A DNA stretch of 64,000 nucleotides from Macrothele yani (lineage: Eukaryota; Arthropoda; Arachnida; Araneae; Macrothelidae). The DNA is taken from NCBI GenBank assembly GCA_039090855.1, contig CM076990.1, positions 202,125,232 through 202,189,231 on the forward strand, in the 5' to 3' direction. The translations under genes and the position numbers were made by a program. Shown here one piece after another: positions 11,706-22,738 of this stretch. Below the pieces are notes generated by a model, which saw nothing but the letters and a program-made list of their open reading frames with translations, was not told where the DNA came from and did not search any database. The first letter of the stretch is position 1; every line of letters begins with the position of its first letter.

Positions 11706-13805
11706 TTAATCAAACTGCTGAATGAAGGCCTCCCCAAACCTCCTCCACAATTGTCTGTCTTGGGCCTGCCTCCTCCATGTCACTCCAGCATATTTTCGAA
11801 TTTCATCCATACATTTCCCATCGGGTCTTTTCCTGTCCCTCGTAATCCAGTCTAAAATTTCGGTTGTCCATCGGTGGTCTGTTCTTCTGGCAACATGTCC
11901 AGCCCATTGCCATTTCAGTGATTTCACTCTGGCCATGATGTCGTCCACTCCTGTCATTTTCCTTATCCACAAGTTCCTTCTCTTATCTTTCCTGGTTACA
12001 CCAAGCATGCATCTCTCCAGGCTTCTTTGAGTTGTTTGCAGTCTTTGTATGTCTTTTTTAGTTAAGGTCCATGCCTCTGCTCCATAGGTAAGCACTGGCA
12101 GGAGGCATTGATTAAACCCTTTTCTTTTGAGACAACAGCACACTGCTCTTAAAAATTGTACTGTTTCTTCCAAAAGCTTTCCATCCAAGTTCTATATGCC
12201 GATTAATTTCTTCATCAATGTAACCCTCATTTGATATCTGCCGCCCAAGATAAATGTAGGAATCGGTTGTCTCCAGCTTTTCTCCATCAATCGATAAATC
12301 TTCGTTTCTTGTAAAAGCATTGTACATCACTTTTGTCTTCTGAAAGTTCGTTTTTAATCCCACTTCTTTAATCTTGTCAGCAAGTTCCTGGATCATACTC
12401 TGCAGCTCTGAATGGGTAGCTGCAAAGATGACTATGTCATCAGCAAAACAAAGGTGAGTTAAGTAATCTCCATTAATCTTTATCCCTTTGTTTTTCCAGT
12501 TCAATGATTGAAATACATTTTGCAATGTGGCGTTAAAGAGCTTCGGAGATATGGTATCACCTTGTCTTACTGTCTTTCCAATTCTTATTTGTGCTGTATC
12601 CTCAAATATCCGAACCTTTGCACTTGCATTTTCATAGATGTTATTAATAATGCTAATGTATGCATCTTCAATACCACAGGATTTCAAAGCCATTGTTACT
12701 GCTGACGGTTTCACGGAATCAAAGCCCTTTTCATAGTCAATAAAAGCCATGCATAATGGAAGTTCACATTCTCTTGTTCTTTCAATTAGTTGTCTCAGTA
12801 CATGGATCTATAGTGCTGTAGCCACTCCTGAATTCAGTTTGTTTTTTTGGTTGGGCCATATCTAGTGTTACCTTCAAGAGATGTGAAAGAACCTTAGTGA
12901 AGATTTTATAAACCATTGATAGGAGGCTGATGGGCCTGTAGTTCCCGAGATTCTCAACGTCACCTTTTTATTGTGTAGCAGAATCATTGTAGCATTGTTC
13001 CAATCCTCAGGAATCTTCCCTTCATTAAGACATCTGGTGAAAACTTGGGCAAGTGTAGTTTTAATTTCTCCACTTGCTTCTTGTATAATGTCCACAGTAA
13101 TTCTATCTTTTCCTGGAGCTCTTCCCAGTTTCATGTTCTTAATAGCATATGTAACTTCTGCAGGGAGGATTGGAGGGACTTTGGCACTGGTACCTGTCAT
13201 AATGTCTGGAATAGATGTATCATCCCTTTTATATAGTTTTGAATAGAAATATTTCACCCTTGTCAAAATTTTGCTTCTATTTCTTGTTACAGTACCATCT
13301 TCTTTTCTCAGAGCCATAATCTGTTTTCTTCCCACACTGAGATGTCCTTTTGCCCTCTTCAGGCTCTGGTTGTTTTCAATAGTTTTCCTCATTAGTTCAC
13401 AATTGAATTTCCTTATGTCTTCAGTGATACTTTTTCGCACTGTCTTGCATAGCTCTAGATATTCCATGTTGGAAGTTACGTCTTTATTTGTCCTCATCTC
13501 TTTTGCATCAATATTTTTGTTTTTCCTGATATTTTCTTCATATGTAACTTGTTCTTAATACCACCTATTTTTGTTGCTGTTTCCATAAGAGCCTTGGTGA
13601 GTTCTCTGTTAACTTCAGAAATGTACACTTCTTCTGATGTTAGGCCTTCTAAAGCAGAGAATCTGTTCTTCAGTTCCACCTTGAAGGTATTATGGTGTTT
13701 TTTAAGGTTGGTTATGTCAATACATTTTGTTTGTCTTATGAGCTTGCCACGTTCGAGTTTAGTGTTGAGGTGTATCTTACATCTCACCAATCTATGTATG
13801 GTCAT
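11706..13805 (-). pseudogene. RTE reverse transcriptase, broken (copy 2)
   Basis: Minus-strand pieces in order: 13805-13494 (linker), 13497-12874 (linker plus start of RT, KLGRAPGKDRITVDI), 12750-12112 (RT motif A AFIDYEKGFDSV, motif B VRQGDTISPKLFN, motif C LCFADDIVIFA, thumb LKTNFQKTKVM), and 12188-11706 (C-terminal region ending near FIQQFD). Motifs A and C retain their catalytic aspartates. However, the frame is interrupted near 12120, 12870 and 13495, and the finger motif NYRPISLL region is garbled near 12930-12960. Confidence 0.88.
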
Positions 13806-13937
13806 TACCTGTGTTGAACTTGTTCAGCACACTGCAGTTTTCGATGACGAATTTTTTGTTACACATAATAAAATCGATTTCACTTGTCATCCCATTCGGA
13901 TGTCTCCATGTCCATTTCCCGTGTGGCTTTTTCTTGG

Positions 13938-14490
13938 TTTAAAACTCAGGCATCACGCGACAATAACACATAAACATATAAAACGAGCGAAACACACAGA
14001 GTCACGTACGGTAAAAGGTACGTTTAGCGGTAGCTTTCGGTCATCCTACAACCTTGATCACCCGCGATCGACTGGATGGGCTGGTTGCTAGAACTACAAC
14101 TTGAAGTTGGGGTGTTGGAACTGTTGCCAGATTTTAGAAGAGAGATCCAAATAAATGGGATTTGGTGAGGGGTCTCTGAATTGCAATTTTTGGGGAACAA
14201 AATTTCAATGCTCTCTTGAAAATGCAGAGATGCCTTGTTGATGAAAGGAGCAACTTTTTTGGTTTCTTTCCAAATGGGAACTGCAGAGGTGTCTTCAAGG
14301 GTTAGTGCATATAAAGCTGTCTTTGGAAGACCATTGGAAACATCTTTTTTGTGTTCACCAAGTCTTGATTTGATGCTTCGGTATGTGCTTCCAATATACG
14401 CTGAGAGACCAGAGGAAGTTGAAATGGGAATAGCATAAACTCCAGGTGTGTCCAAAGGTCTTCCAAAGACAGCTTTATATGCACTAACTT
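13938..14490 (-). mobile_element. Penelope-like element fragment, GIY-YIG end
   Basis: This ~550-bp block interrupts the RTE endonuclease frame: RTE sequence stops at NSIF before ~14490 and resumes at the KKPHGKWTWRH segment at ~13938. The inserted minus-strand frame begins GVYAIPISTSSGLSAYIGST, a GIY-YIG nuclease N-terminus. In animals a GIY-YIG domain in a retroelement marks Penelope-like elements, where it is fused C-terminal to the RT. No RT is present, so the copy is strongly 5'-truncated. At its 5' edge ~30 bp ('tagtgcatataaagctgtct' onward) occur at 14302-14332 and again inverted at 14457-14489, a short 5' inversion. Confidence 0.75.
14024..14455 (-). pseudogene. GIY-YIG endonuclease domain (Penelope-like C-terminus)
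   Basis: This 143-codon frame opens with MDTPGVYAIPIS, where GVY stands for the GIY motif, followed by AYIGST (YIG), then RSIKSRLGEHKKD with the catalytic-type Arg and the following EH..D, and IEILFPKN downstream. The domain cleaves target DNA to prime reverse transcription in Penelope-like elements. The frame is intact across the domain, but the polymerase part is missing, so it cannot act alone. Other GIY-YIG proteins (homing enzymes, UvrC, SLX1) are less likely, since this sits as a retro-insertion inside a LINE. Confidence 0.75.
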
Positions 14491-15097
14491 GAAAATGGAG
14501 TTCCTGATGAAAAACTTTTCTGCTTCTGCAAATTCTAGGAGAGTATTTCCACGTTGATTTCTGTTCCCATAACCGAATTTACCAAATGAAGTTTCATTCT
14601 GTTGCTGTTGCCCTACTTTTGCATTGAGATCACCCATAATGATCTTCAAGTGCTGTTTGCCTTTTTTGTTATTTAGATTCCAAATTTCCTCGTAAAATTC
14701 TTCAATATCTTCTTCAGGGTGACTTGTGGTGGGTGCATAAGCTTGAATAATCTGGGCCTGGTATCTTCTCGAGAGTTGGATAAACGAGTTGTGCAGCTCT
14801 GTTAGAGGAACTTTCAACTTCTACACTTTATCCTTCAGTTTTTTGTTTATTATAAATCCAACATCATTAGTTCTGCCAGTAGAAGAGATGTCCACTTTTC
14901 AGTTCAATGAGATCTTCTCCTTTTCTCCTTATCTCACTTAGCCCGACGATGTCCCACTTGATCCTTTGTAGTTCCTCTTCCAATTCAAGAAGCCTTGAAT
15001 CAAAAGATAGGGAGCGTCCATTATACATAGCCAAGGTCAGCATCAAATGGCAGCCTAGTCTGGTCCTCCAGTGATTTTTAGCACCCTCTGCCTTCAT
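14302..15097 (-). pseudogene. RTE endonuclease domain, broken (copy 2)
   Basis: Pieces of the apurinic-type endonuclease. 15097-14867 has MLTLAMYNGRSL and IVGLSEIRRKGEDL (catalytic Asn and Glu). 14817-14500 has IQAYAPTTSHPEEDIEEFYEEIW and IIMGDLNAKVGQ (catalytic Asp/Asn of the GDLNA motif). The frame then runs into the Penelope-like insertion. About 50 bp between the two pieces is frameshifted. This domain nicks the target to start reverse transcription. Confidence 0.85.
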
Positions 15098-15680
15098 GTC
15101 ACACTGGCCGCTGCCTTGGCCAGGTACATTCCAGCTGCCAGAGACTGAGGGCCAAGATTTAAGCTGTGGAGCAATTTTGGAGGGGTTTGGCCATAACTCA
15201 CCACGCTGGCCAAGCGGATTGGTGAGTGTGGGATAGCATTTTCTCTGATCCCAATGGTATAGTTATACCGCTGCTGGCGATCGTCAGAGCCCCTTTAGGG
15301 GGAACAGGATGCACCACGAGAAGGCGGGGTTGACATTTGTCAAGGAGAGGCGATATGTTGCGCATCACCTGAACTTGCATCCAATTCCTATATAATGTAA
15401 CTTAATTTCCTCCTCCAAGTAATAATTATTTTAACAAGTCATACTTCTCTGTCCTTTATAAAATGAGGCAAATGCATGAAAATGCACTTGTTCACTGTAG
15501 TACAGTGCATCTTAGCACAGTGGGACTAATTATTTATTTATCTGTCTGCCTGTCCATTTTCACGCTACCACATTAATGTTCTGAAGCCCATTAAAATATT
15601 TTGTTTAAATGAATCAAAGATATTAAATTGATCAGTATGGTACAGATAAGAAGTAACGCCAATATGACAATTGCACTTAC

Positions 15681-15905
15681 TATTTTCCATCTTTGAACGA
15701 TCTTATCAGATAATCTTCCTTTGGATTAATTTTAAAATTATCCTGTAATGGACTGGAAACCACAAGCCCAGGATACCAACATTCCTTCTTTCTACGATCC
15801 CCATACTCAACACAAACTACTTTTCCAAGATCAGGATCACGCTCCTTTACTCGAGAAATCTTGCTTTTCTTGATATGGAGCTCTTCATCACTACTGTCGT
15901 AATCC
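15681..15905 (-). CDS. ARID4 exon D: RBB1NT / PWWP-like domain
   Basis: A 225-nt internal exon with acceptor 'attatttttag|GGATTAC' and donor 'GGAAAATA|gtaagtg'. The frame is open throughout: acidic start DYDSSDEELHIKKSKIS, then DPDLGKVVCVEYGDRRKKEC, WYPGLVVSSP and DYLIRSFKDGK. This follows human ARID4A/B residue for residue in layout (LGKVVCVDY, W-PALVV, LVRSFKDGK), the RBB1NT/PWWP-like module of retinoblastoma-binding protein 1. ARID4 proteins are nuclear chromatin-binding subunits of Sin3-HDAC complexes. Phase 2 at the 5' side and phase 2 at the 3' side match exons C and E. Ongoing purifying selection is inferred from the intact frame amid decayed transposons. Confidence 0.95.
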
Positions 15906-16109
15906 CTAAAAATAATTTCAAGAAATAAATAAGAGAAATTTGATGGATGATTTTGGTGCTTCTTTTATTTCATTTTACTTATTGACTCATATTGCAGAAA
16001 TATTTTTCTGATTTGAACTTTGACGTGCAAATTAGCAAACGTAAGTATTAAGATGAAAGATATTGTGCAGGAAAGATTAGCATGGATTAGTTAGCTGTCA
16101 GTACACGAT

Positions 16110-16265
16110 TATAAGTGAAGGTTTTTACACATATCCATACTCGGTTTAACATATATTTAATACAAGTCTAGATATATATAACATACAAGATCTTTGTATA
16201 TATCTAGACTGGTGTTAAATTTATGTTAAACCGAGTATGGACATGTGTAAAAACCTTCACTTATA
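16110..16265. repeat. Near-perfect 156-bp hairpin
   Basis: 'ataagtgaaggtttttacac' at 16111 is matched by its complement ending at 16264. The arms are ~70 nt with a few mismatches around a short loop (~16180-16195). The structure resembles a foldback MITE. It sits at the left edge of the composite element. Confidence 0.85.
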
Positions 16266-16789
16266 ACATACATGAGACCGGCCGATGACAAAAAAAGCTG
16301 AACTTTTTAACTGGGTGGAAAATTGGGAAACGCGAACGCGCGGCGAGCAAATTCAAATACAGCATATATACAATATTTAAGAGTATGCTAGCCATATGGA
16401 ATTATTTTCTGTAAATTATGTAAGTAAATATTAAAGTGAAGCACATTATTATATTCACAATAGAAAAGTAGGGATTTAAGAACAAAATAAAATGAAATAT
16501 TTTAAAAAATCAGATTTAAAACTTACATGTGAATCTTTACTAGCTAAATCCTGAGGTGAAAAGTATTTGTCTAGGAAAGTTTGTGAATTTAGTCAAGCAA
16601 TTAGAAACTTGCAAGAAATAGAAACATATATCCACAGCTTAGTTTTTAGTCATTGAAGAAGTCAATAAAGTATTTCTCAATGTAACCTTATAAAATGGCT
16701 TGCAAAATTTTTTGCTTGCATTGTGAATATGGTGACATGAATCTCCATCAACGTCAAGCAAGTGGGGAGATTTTCTCTGCCGAATTCTT

Positions 16790-17640
16790 GTTTTTCACCC
16801 TGTTTTTGAGCCTCCCATGACACATTCTTTCCACTTAGCTTTCAAACAAGCAAAACAAATTCCTTCTTAGAAAAAAAGAATAAAATAAAAAGCAAAAAAA
16901 AAAAAAAAAAAAAAACGGAAAGCTGTGTCACAAACATTTCAGAGGCTTCGGCCCGACGTAATAACGGCCCGAAGCCGTGCCCCCCCCCCCTAGCTTTTAA
17001 ACATGCAAAACACATTCTTTTTTAGAAAAAAAAAAGAAAGGAAAGAAACAGAGTTGCGTCACGAACTTTGTTCAGCGGCTTCGGGTCGACGTTATCCTAG
17101 CCGGGTGCCGTGCTTTCTTTCCACTAAGTTTTCAAACAAGCAGAACACATTCCTCCTCCTTAGAAAAAAAACAAAAAGGTTCGTCACGAACATGGTTCAG
17201 AGCCATCGGGCAGACGCAATTCCGGGCATCAGCGAAAGCACGTCCGAACCAATTTAATTCCGGATCACGGCAAAAGAAGCCCGCCAGGCCTTCATAATTC
17301 CGGCGTGGCGCCATTCTTCCTTTCCACTTAGCTTTCAAATAAGCAAAACAAATTCTTTCTCTTCGGGGGGAGGGGGGTAGAACGAATTTAAGAAAAGAAA
17401 GCTGTGTCACAAACTTTATTCAGATGCTTCAGGTCGACGTAATCCCGGGCCACGGCGAAAGAAGCACGACGGGCATTTTTTTTGTTCACACTTTGAAACA
17501 AGCAAAACAAATTCCACCACCGGAGAAAAAAAAAAAAAAAAAGACAAAGGGCTGTGTTACGAACTTTGTTCAGAGGCTTTTAATGTCGATTATTTACAAA
17601 ATCAGTAAAACTTTCTTAATAACAGTGAAAATCTGAATAT
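16790..17640 (+). repeat. Minisatellite, ~150-190-bp unit, five copies
   Basis: Units contain 'ccacttagctttcaaacaag', then 'caaaacaaattc', an A-rich run, 'gctgtgtcacaaactttgtt' and a GC-rich 'ggcttcgggtcgacgtaat' segment. The 'caaacaagcaaaaca' motif recurs near 16840, 16995, 17133, 17335 and 17498. Copies differ by indels, especially in the A-runs. Alternation of AT-rich and GC-rich halves is unusual in this window. Confidence 0.75.
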
Positions 17641-18307
17641 CCATAATTTTTTTGTTAGTCACCCGTAATCCCGGGGGAATCCGTAATAATTACGGAGATT
17701 CCGTATTTTTTGGCATATTCCGTAGGAAGAGGATTCACGAGTGCTTCGATTCTCGAACGATCTCAGAAAAGCGGGAACGCATTCGGGTACATTTGCAAAT
17801 TACAAGAGAGAGTTTCTGGCGATGACGTCACGGATAGAATTAAGCAGATAGTTTGGCCCTGATAGAATGCAGAGTGGCGATTTCCCGCAAGACACGGAAA
17901 GGGCTGCGGTAGTTTCCCTAATGCACGAAGTAGGCGGAGCTTCCACCCTTTGCGCTGCGATGCTCAAGTGACTGACATCCCATCCATTGTTCAGTAAACG
18001 AATTGAGCTCCTGACTCCACCCTCCAACATTTCTTCTTGCCCCCGCGTCTGCTCCAAAAACAACGCTTTAAGCTAGAAAGCGCTTAGTTCTTTTACTCCA
18101 CAAAAAAGCGGAATCGCAGAATTCCGCTTTTTTAATTTTTCTATAGAACGACGACCCCCCCCTCCAAAAAAAAATCCTGAAAAATTTCTCTTCATTTTTG
18201 CAATGACCTCGAGAATGACCAAAATGATGCCGAAAAAGCGGAATTCCGCGAATTCGCGGAAGAATCTCATGTATGTTATAATCGTGTGGCTAACTAATCC
18301 ATGCTAG

Positions 18308-19140
18308 CAAACATAAGTTTTACCCATTATTTCATTCCTGTGGGCAAGACAGATTACAATTTCAACTTTTCTAAACAATCAAAAAATTAATAGAGAATAC
18401 TAAATATGACAAAATGTGTTATTAATATATAATAAAAGCAAGGTGAAATAAATGTGTGTAACATTTGAAAATTTGAAATTGCTTTCCACATGGCACATAG
18501 TCTGAAAACAAATGCGTTACAGATATTAAACTACTTTTTAGCTTAAATATCTCCAGAATTCTCACAGACGTACACACAAGAGGAGAAAAATGGATGAAAG
18601 AGAAGAAACAAAAGACACAAGCTGCTAAGTTTTTAACAGTGACTTTGGGGCAGAAAAGTGTAATAAATAAACATATTTTGTTCATAATCAGTGCTTGTTA
18701 ACCATTTAGATGTCAGCATTGGTGTAATGAGAAGTCAGACGTCAGGGATGATCACCTGTTAGTGTCATGAGAGAACCAGAATGCTGGTTGGAGGGAAGTT
18801 CTTGTAATAGAAAGAATAAAGGTTGAAAGGTATCTTGACGAACATCAGCATTACTTTGAATTGTTCAATGAACAACTGAATTAACTGAATGAATTCAAGA
18901 CTGATGAAGAAAAAGAAGGTAACATGTTTGCAGAATTGTGTTATCACTGTTACTGAAGAGGTTTGTGGTATTGGAGCAGGGATTAGCATTAAAGTTGATG
19001 ATTGATGGAACAGTGGTATTAAAGAAGCTGTTAAGAGAAAGAAGGAAACATGCTAAGAAGGTTGCAAGGTAGAGCTACTGAGGACGAATATCACTGTTAC
19101 GAGCATAATGTAGCTAAGCTGGTTACAGAAATGTAATGTA
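18308..19140. other. AT-rich intron, nothing recognised
   Basis: No exon or transposon terminus could be supported here. From about 19000 the sequence becomes similar to LINE C-terminal coding (next entry). Confidence 0.4.
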
Positions 19141-19330
19141 AAGCAAAATGTTGTAAACAAGGTGGTAGCAAATATTTTGAGGTGGTTCAGCTATGTTGAA
19201 AGAATAAGTGATGAGATGGTAACTAACAGAATTTATTCAGCCCAAGTGACAGGAAAGGCAAATAAAGGGTAGGGAAATTATGGGAGGACCAGGAATGACA
19301 ACAAGTAAAGCAGATAATGAGTATGAAGTA
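19141..19330 (+). pseudogene. LINE C-terminal fragment
   Basis: Translation around 19165-19260 gives VANILRWFSYVERISDEMVTNRIYSAQVTGKANKG. This resembles the 'LRWFGHVERM-DERL-KK-Y--EV-G-RGRGRP' C-terminal region of many non-LTR reverse transcriptases. Frame is lost on either side. It may belong to the same family as the antisense fragment at 23860-24400, which ends at a comparable position. Clade not assigned. Confidence 0.65.
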
Positions 19331-20448
19331 CAAAACATCTTACATAAAATATGTGATGGATGTCATTGAAGCTCTAGATGTGTGTCAAGATCACTAGAAA
19401 TTGTGATGTTTTATAGATCAACAGTAAAGTAATTTTGATATGACAGATGGTCTTACTTTGAGCAGCTAACCTTTGAAACTGAGAGCAGTTTAGTGATATG
19501 TATATACATGCAATATTTCATTACACATTTTGAACATTTGAAACAAAATGATATTTCTTGGCCCTATCAGTCATGTGGCTCCTTTTCTACATTTACAAAA
19601 CTCAGCGCAAAAAATTTTAGATGTGCATATGTTGAATGATGGTAACAGTGTACACACAAAGCAGGCAACTTTTTCTGAGCAAATGAAAGTTCTGCAGATC
19701 ATATGCATAAACGTGGAAGTGTTATGAGAACAGCATTGCGCAATGACATTCAATGATTTTAAAGTTCAACATTTTGAACAAGAATTACTGCATATAATGT
19801 TTGCAAAATGAGCTGTCATGGCGCTAATCCAATTGCATGCACATCAATGTTTAAGGAATTACAAATAGGGAATTTAACTCGAGAAATTCATATTACTCAG
19901 GGATAGTTCTGTTAGTAGACTCATTTAATGGTGATCTCTAGAATCATAGCTGCCAGAAAAGAATAATGGAAGCCAAAGCAAGATGCACTTATGAAATGAT
20001 ACCCTTGGCATAAAGAGTCACACCAGTATCTACCAAATTTGCACAATAAACTTAATTAAAAAAAAAAAAAAAACTATTTCTCACCGAGAGCCACTCAATT
20101 TGACATAAATTTGAAGAGCACAGTATATGAAAATCAGCCAAGTTATCTTATAAATGCTGTGTAGAATCAATCAGTGCATTCAGAATCAATTCTGTAAAAG
20201 AATGCATTCTGACACTCACACACTTGTCTTCTTGGAATCCTGGAAAAATCATTAATAAGTAGAAAACAACTACAGAACAGAGTACATACTTGAAAACCCC
20301 ATCCATATCAGCAGTGCACTAATATTATAGCACATTAAACAAATGTAGTTCATTGACAATAAAAAAAGAAAAAAATCTCAATTGACACTGCAAAAAGAAG
20401 TTTCACAAATACCTTATTTTAGTACATGAGTTACAGAAATATACTTAC
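19331..20448. other. AT-rich intron, nothing recognised
   Basis: Low-complexity intronic sequence between the LINE remnant and ARID4 exon C. Only short fortuitous open frames (for example 19571-19753). Confidence 0.4.
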
Positions 20449-20555
20449 AATGATGCCGAATTCATTGTAGAGCGCCTTTTTCTTTTTGATTTCCCTGAAC
20501 CAATAACTGGGGTTCCAAAGTGTTCTGGATTAGTTAATGGAAACTGATCCAGAGT
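20449..20555 (-). CDS. ARID4 exon C: linker with the [10 protein letters not shown] motif
   Basis: A 107-nt internal exon, acceptor 'ttttatgaacag|ACTCTGG', donor 'GCATCATT|gtaagta'. It encodes [20 protein letters not shown] followed by a basic stretch [15 protein letters not shown]. Human ARID4A/B have an almost identical [19 protein letters not shown] at this position, followed by their own basic stretch. That makes this the most diagnostic exon of the set. It begins in phase 0 after exon B and ends with two bases of a Leu codon completed by exon D. The basic stretch may act as a nuclear localisation signal (inference). Confidence 0.96.
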
Positions 20556-20725
20556 CTGTTCATAAAACAAAAAAACGAAATTTAACATCTTTACTAACAA
20601 ACCTTCACTTACAACATACAAACATAAATACTACAAAATTTTTGATACCTCATAAAAACTACAATGTTCAGAATAAAAATTGCTAATTAATTCTTGGCTA
20701 CAAGGAGAACACCTGTTGGCAAAAG

Positions 20726-21963
20726 CAGGGGTGCAGAAACTGTTCGGGGCCCAATATTTCCCCAGAACACTTTTTTTTTTCTCTGAAATTTCCCCCAAAA
20801 CTGTAGCAGATTTCCATACAAGTTTAAGCGATTATTAGAGTATATGTCAATGATCAAGAACTCTCCTTAAAGCCTGCTACATAAAAATTTGGAAAAAAAA
20901 AAAAAAAAAAAACCACCAGCTAATATTTATTCCAATGAATAACTAGCTTTTTTTCACGAAAAAAATTGTCCTTTTTTTTTTTTTTTTTTAACGCACGGAA
21001 GGTTTTTTAGTGCTCCAGGTGAGTCTCTCCTCTCTAGCAGGCGAAAGTTTTAGGCGAGACAGGAATAGACAAATCAAAAATTCTTTCCTTGCCTAAAATG
21101 GCGGAACCCATTAGCTTTCGACGTATGAAGAATAGGCGAATCAAGAAGTAACCCGGGGCAGAGAGGCTGAAAAATAAACAGCTAAAAAATTCTGTAATTA
21201 ACTATAATTTATTTCATTCTAGCATTCCAGACGTCTAATCGTGCCAGATAATTTTACTGAATGAAATTTAAATTCGACTTAAATCCTTTGAAAAATGCAT
21301 GGGTCACTCACTTTAAAATGTCCAGAACCCCAATAATTTTTCAAATCAGCACCTATGACACATTCGCTGCCATTATTATTATTTTTTTTTTCTATTGGAG
21401 GTTTAATGTTCACCTAGAGCAACTCAGTGGGCTATAAGCAGTCGCCTGTCCCTAATTTAGGGCCACTGGTTCCAGGGAAGGCGAGAGTGAGCGCCATGAG
21501 ACAAATACAACATCCATGCCTCACCAGGATTCGAACCCGGACCCATCACGGGCATATGATCAGAAGCCATCGCTTAGACCTCTGTGCCGTCAGAGCGGCC
21601 CATTAGTTTCGAAAACGTTTATTAGCGTGACTAGTGGTTGCATTGTACTCGTTACCCACGTCACGCTGTCTCCGCCTTGACATTAGTAAAGTCGTTTAGG
21701 CTCGGTGAATCGTTTGCGAGCGGTAGTTCGCAGTACGTCACAGCCCTCATAACCTCTTGTACTCATAACGACACATTTTTCAAAATGATTTCCTGATTAC
21801 TGTGAAGTAAATTACTCCTATTTTTCACATTATATTCGTTGTTAATAAGTCAATTTTTCGTTTTATTGTATTATCATTTTGCCCCCGGGCAAAAAATTTC
21901 CCCAAAACTGCCTTAATTTCCCCTGAACCTCGTTTGCACGTTCGTACATATTCTGCACCCCTG
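20726..21963. mobile_element. Non-autonomous hAT element with perfect 8-bp TSD (copy 1)
   Basis: Ends 'caggggtgcagaaactgttc' and, inverted, 'acatattctgcacccctg'. The 8-bp ggcaaaag stands on both sides (20718-20725, 21964-21971), the hAT-type duplication length. Internally it has subterminal inverted similarity ('ggcccaatatttccccagaa' against the right-end 'gggcaaaaaatttccccaaa'), a 'ggcgaaagttttaggcgaga' repeat unit and an antisense SINE at 21381-21601. No transposase frame. A sister copy is at 24707-26103. Confidence 0.93.
21381..21601 (-). mobile_element. tRNA-derived SINE inside hAT element (copy 1)
   Basis: Antisense copy of the SINE at 2048. Read on the minus strand it starts 'gggccgctctgacggcacag', has the B box 'gggttcgaatcctgg', the 'ccctaaattaggg' body motif and the tail 'aacctccaatagaaaaaa' running into (TAA)n. 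A box and B box have each picked up changes. Confidence 0.88.
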
Positions 21964-22002
21964 GGCAAAAGTATGAAGTGAAGATGTTTCACATTTTAAA
22001 TT

Positions 22003-22222
22003 TTGAGCTGTGAAATCAATCTATATAGCATAGCTATCAACTTTTCAATAATAAAAATAAAATACCTCTGCATCGCAGCAGTTTCACTTCGTTTATATTT
22101 TCATGAAATCAATTTTCTTGAATATAAGTTTAAAGAGAAGAAACAAGAAAATTTTAGTTTCTCTATGCAGATCCTTCATGATGCACCTTGCAATCTCTCC
22201 CCATTAATATTCTTCATGCATT
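22003..22222 (+). repeat. Direct duplication, left copy
   Basis: About 215 bp ('aatcaatctatatagcatag' to 'ttaatattcttcatgca') repeated at 23149-23358 in the same orientation with only a few differences. The copies are ~1.15 kb apart with hairpin elements and unique-looking sequence between. It is non-coding as far as I can tell; the open frames in both copies are spurious. Confidence 0.88.
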
Positions 22223-22592
22223 TTCTCTGAGAGATTAATTGCTGCAATCAAGGCTATCAGGTGTCACTGTCCTTACTCAACTGTAATCTCTTCTTCCCAA
22301 TTGATGCCATCTTGCTGCTTGTCTCCCCTTTCAGTATGCATTGCTTACTTATTTGGAAAATGAATCTTGTTTTCCTAGACCCTCACTTCAATGGGAAAAG
22401 TTCATATAGCCTGCTCACCAAAGATATAATAAAACATAAAAATAAAAAAATAATAATCTAAGACCAAGAATTTTTCAACTTCACATTGAAACACGATCAG
22501 TCTCACCCAACTGCAACAAAGTAAATGGAGTTGAGAACAAATTACAATGCCTAACGAACTGAAAACCTTGCTGCAAAACAGCTTAATCTTCA

Positions 22593-22738
22593 GAAAACAA
22601 ATGACGATATATCTCTTTGTTTATACAAATATATATTCATATCTCTTGTTATACAATGGTGTATAAACAAAGAGATATATCTTCATTTGTTTTCATATCT
22701 CTTTGTTTATACACCAGTGTATAAACAAAGAGATATGA
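22593..22738. repeat. Two adjoining hairpins with 'atatctctttgtttatac' arms
   Basis: The first hairpin (22593-22694) has arms 'aaaacaaatgacgatatatc' and complement. The second (22694-22738) is a near-perfect 45-bp palindrome, 'catatctctttgtttatac' with its complement. The core is reused four times in alternating orientation. Likely foldback MITE material. Confidence 0.8.

Larger units (their letters stand above)
11690..15385 (-). mobile_element. RTE-clade LINE (copy 2), near full length, decayed
   Basis: Antisense non-LTR retrotransposon. Its 5' leader (15385-15100) matches that of the copy at 55411 ('aggtgatgcg', 'cttgacaaatgtcaaccccg', 'gtggtgagttatggccaaac'). Coding runs from endonuclease (15097-14302) through the reverse transcriptase (13805-12112) to the C-terminal region (12188-11706). 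The 3' tail is a short degraded 'atggtgattatgat' repeat. Numerous frameshifts and stops make it inactive. It was itself split by a Penelope-like insertion at ~13940-14490. The absence of gag-like ORF1, a single EN-RT frame and a microsatellite tail fit the RTE clade. Confidence 0.9.
16075..18305. mobile_element. Composite element bounded by inverted arms
   Basis: 'tagcatggattagttagc' followed within a few bases by 'cacgattata' occurs at 16077-16112, and the same two blocks occur inverted at 18277-18305. Just inside is a second inverted pair, 'acatacatgaga' at 16266 and 'ctcatgtatgt' at 18267. The left arm additionally carries a long hairpin (16110-16265). The interior holds a minisatellite (16790-17640), an 'attccgtaataattacggag' palindromic patch near 17685 and a block (18085-18275) that recurs at 54650-54870 and 61440-61540. 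No transposase frame is recognised, so it is a non-autonomous or composite DNA element. Confidence 0.6.

Noticed and set aside
14024..14455. Homing endonuclease or SLX1-type gene
   Set aside because: The GIY-YIG frame sits as an insertion in a LINE, with no intron, intein or RING context; Penelope-like origin explains it better.
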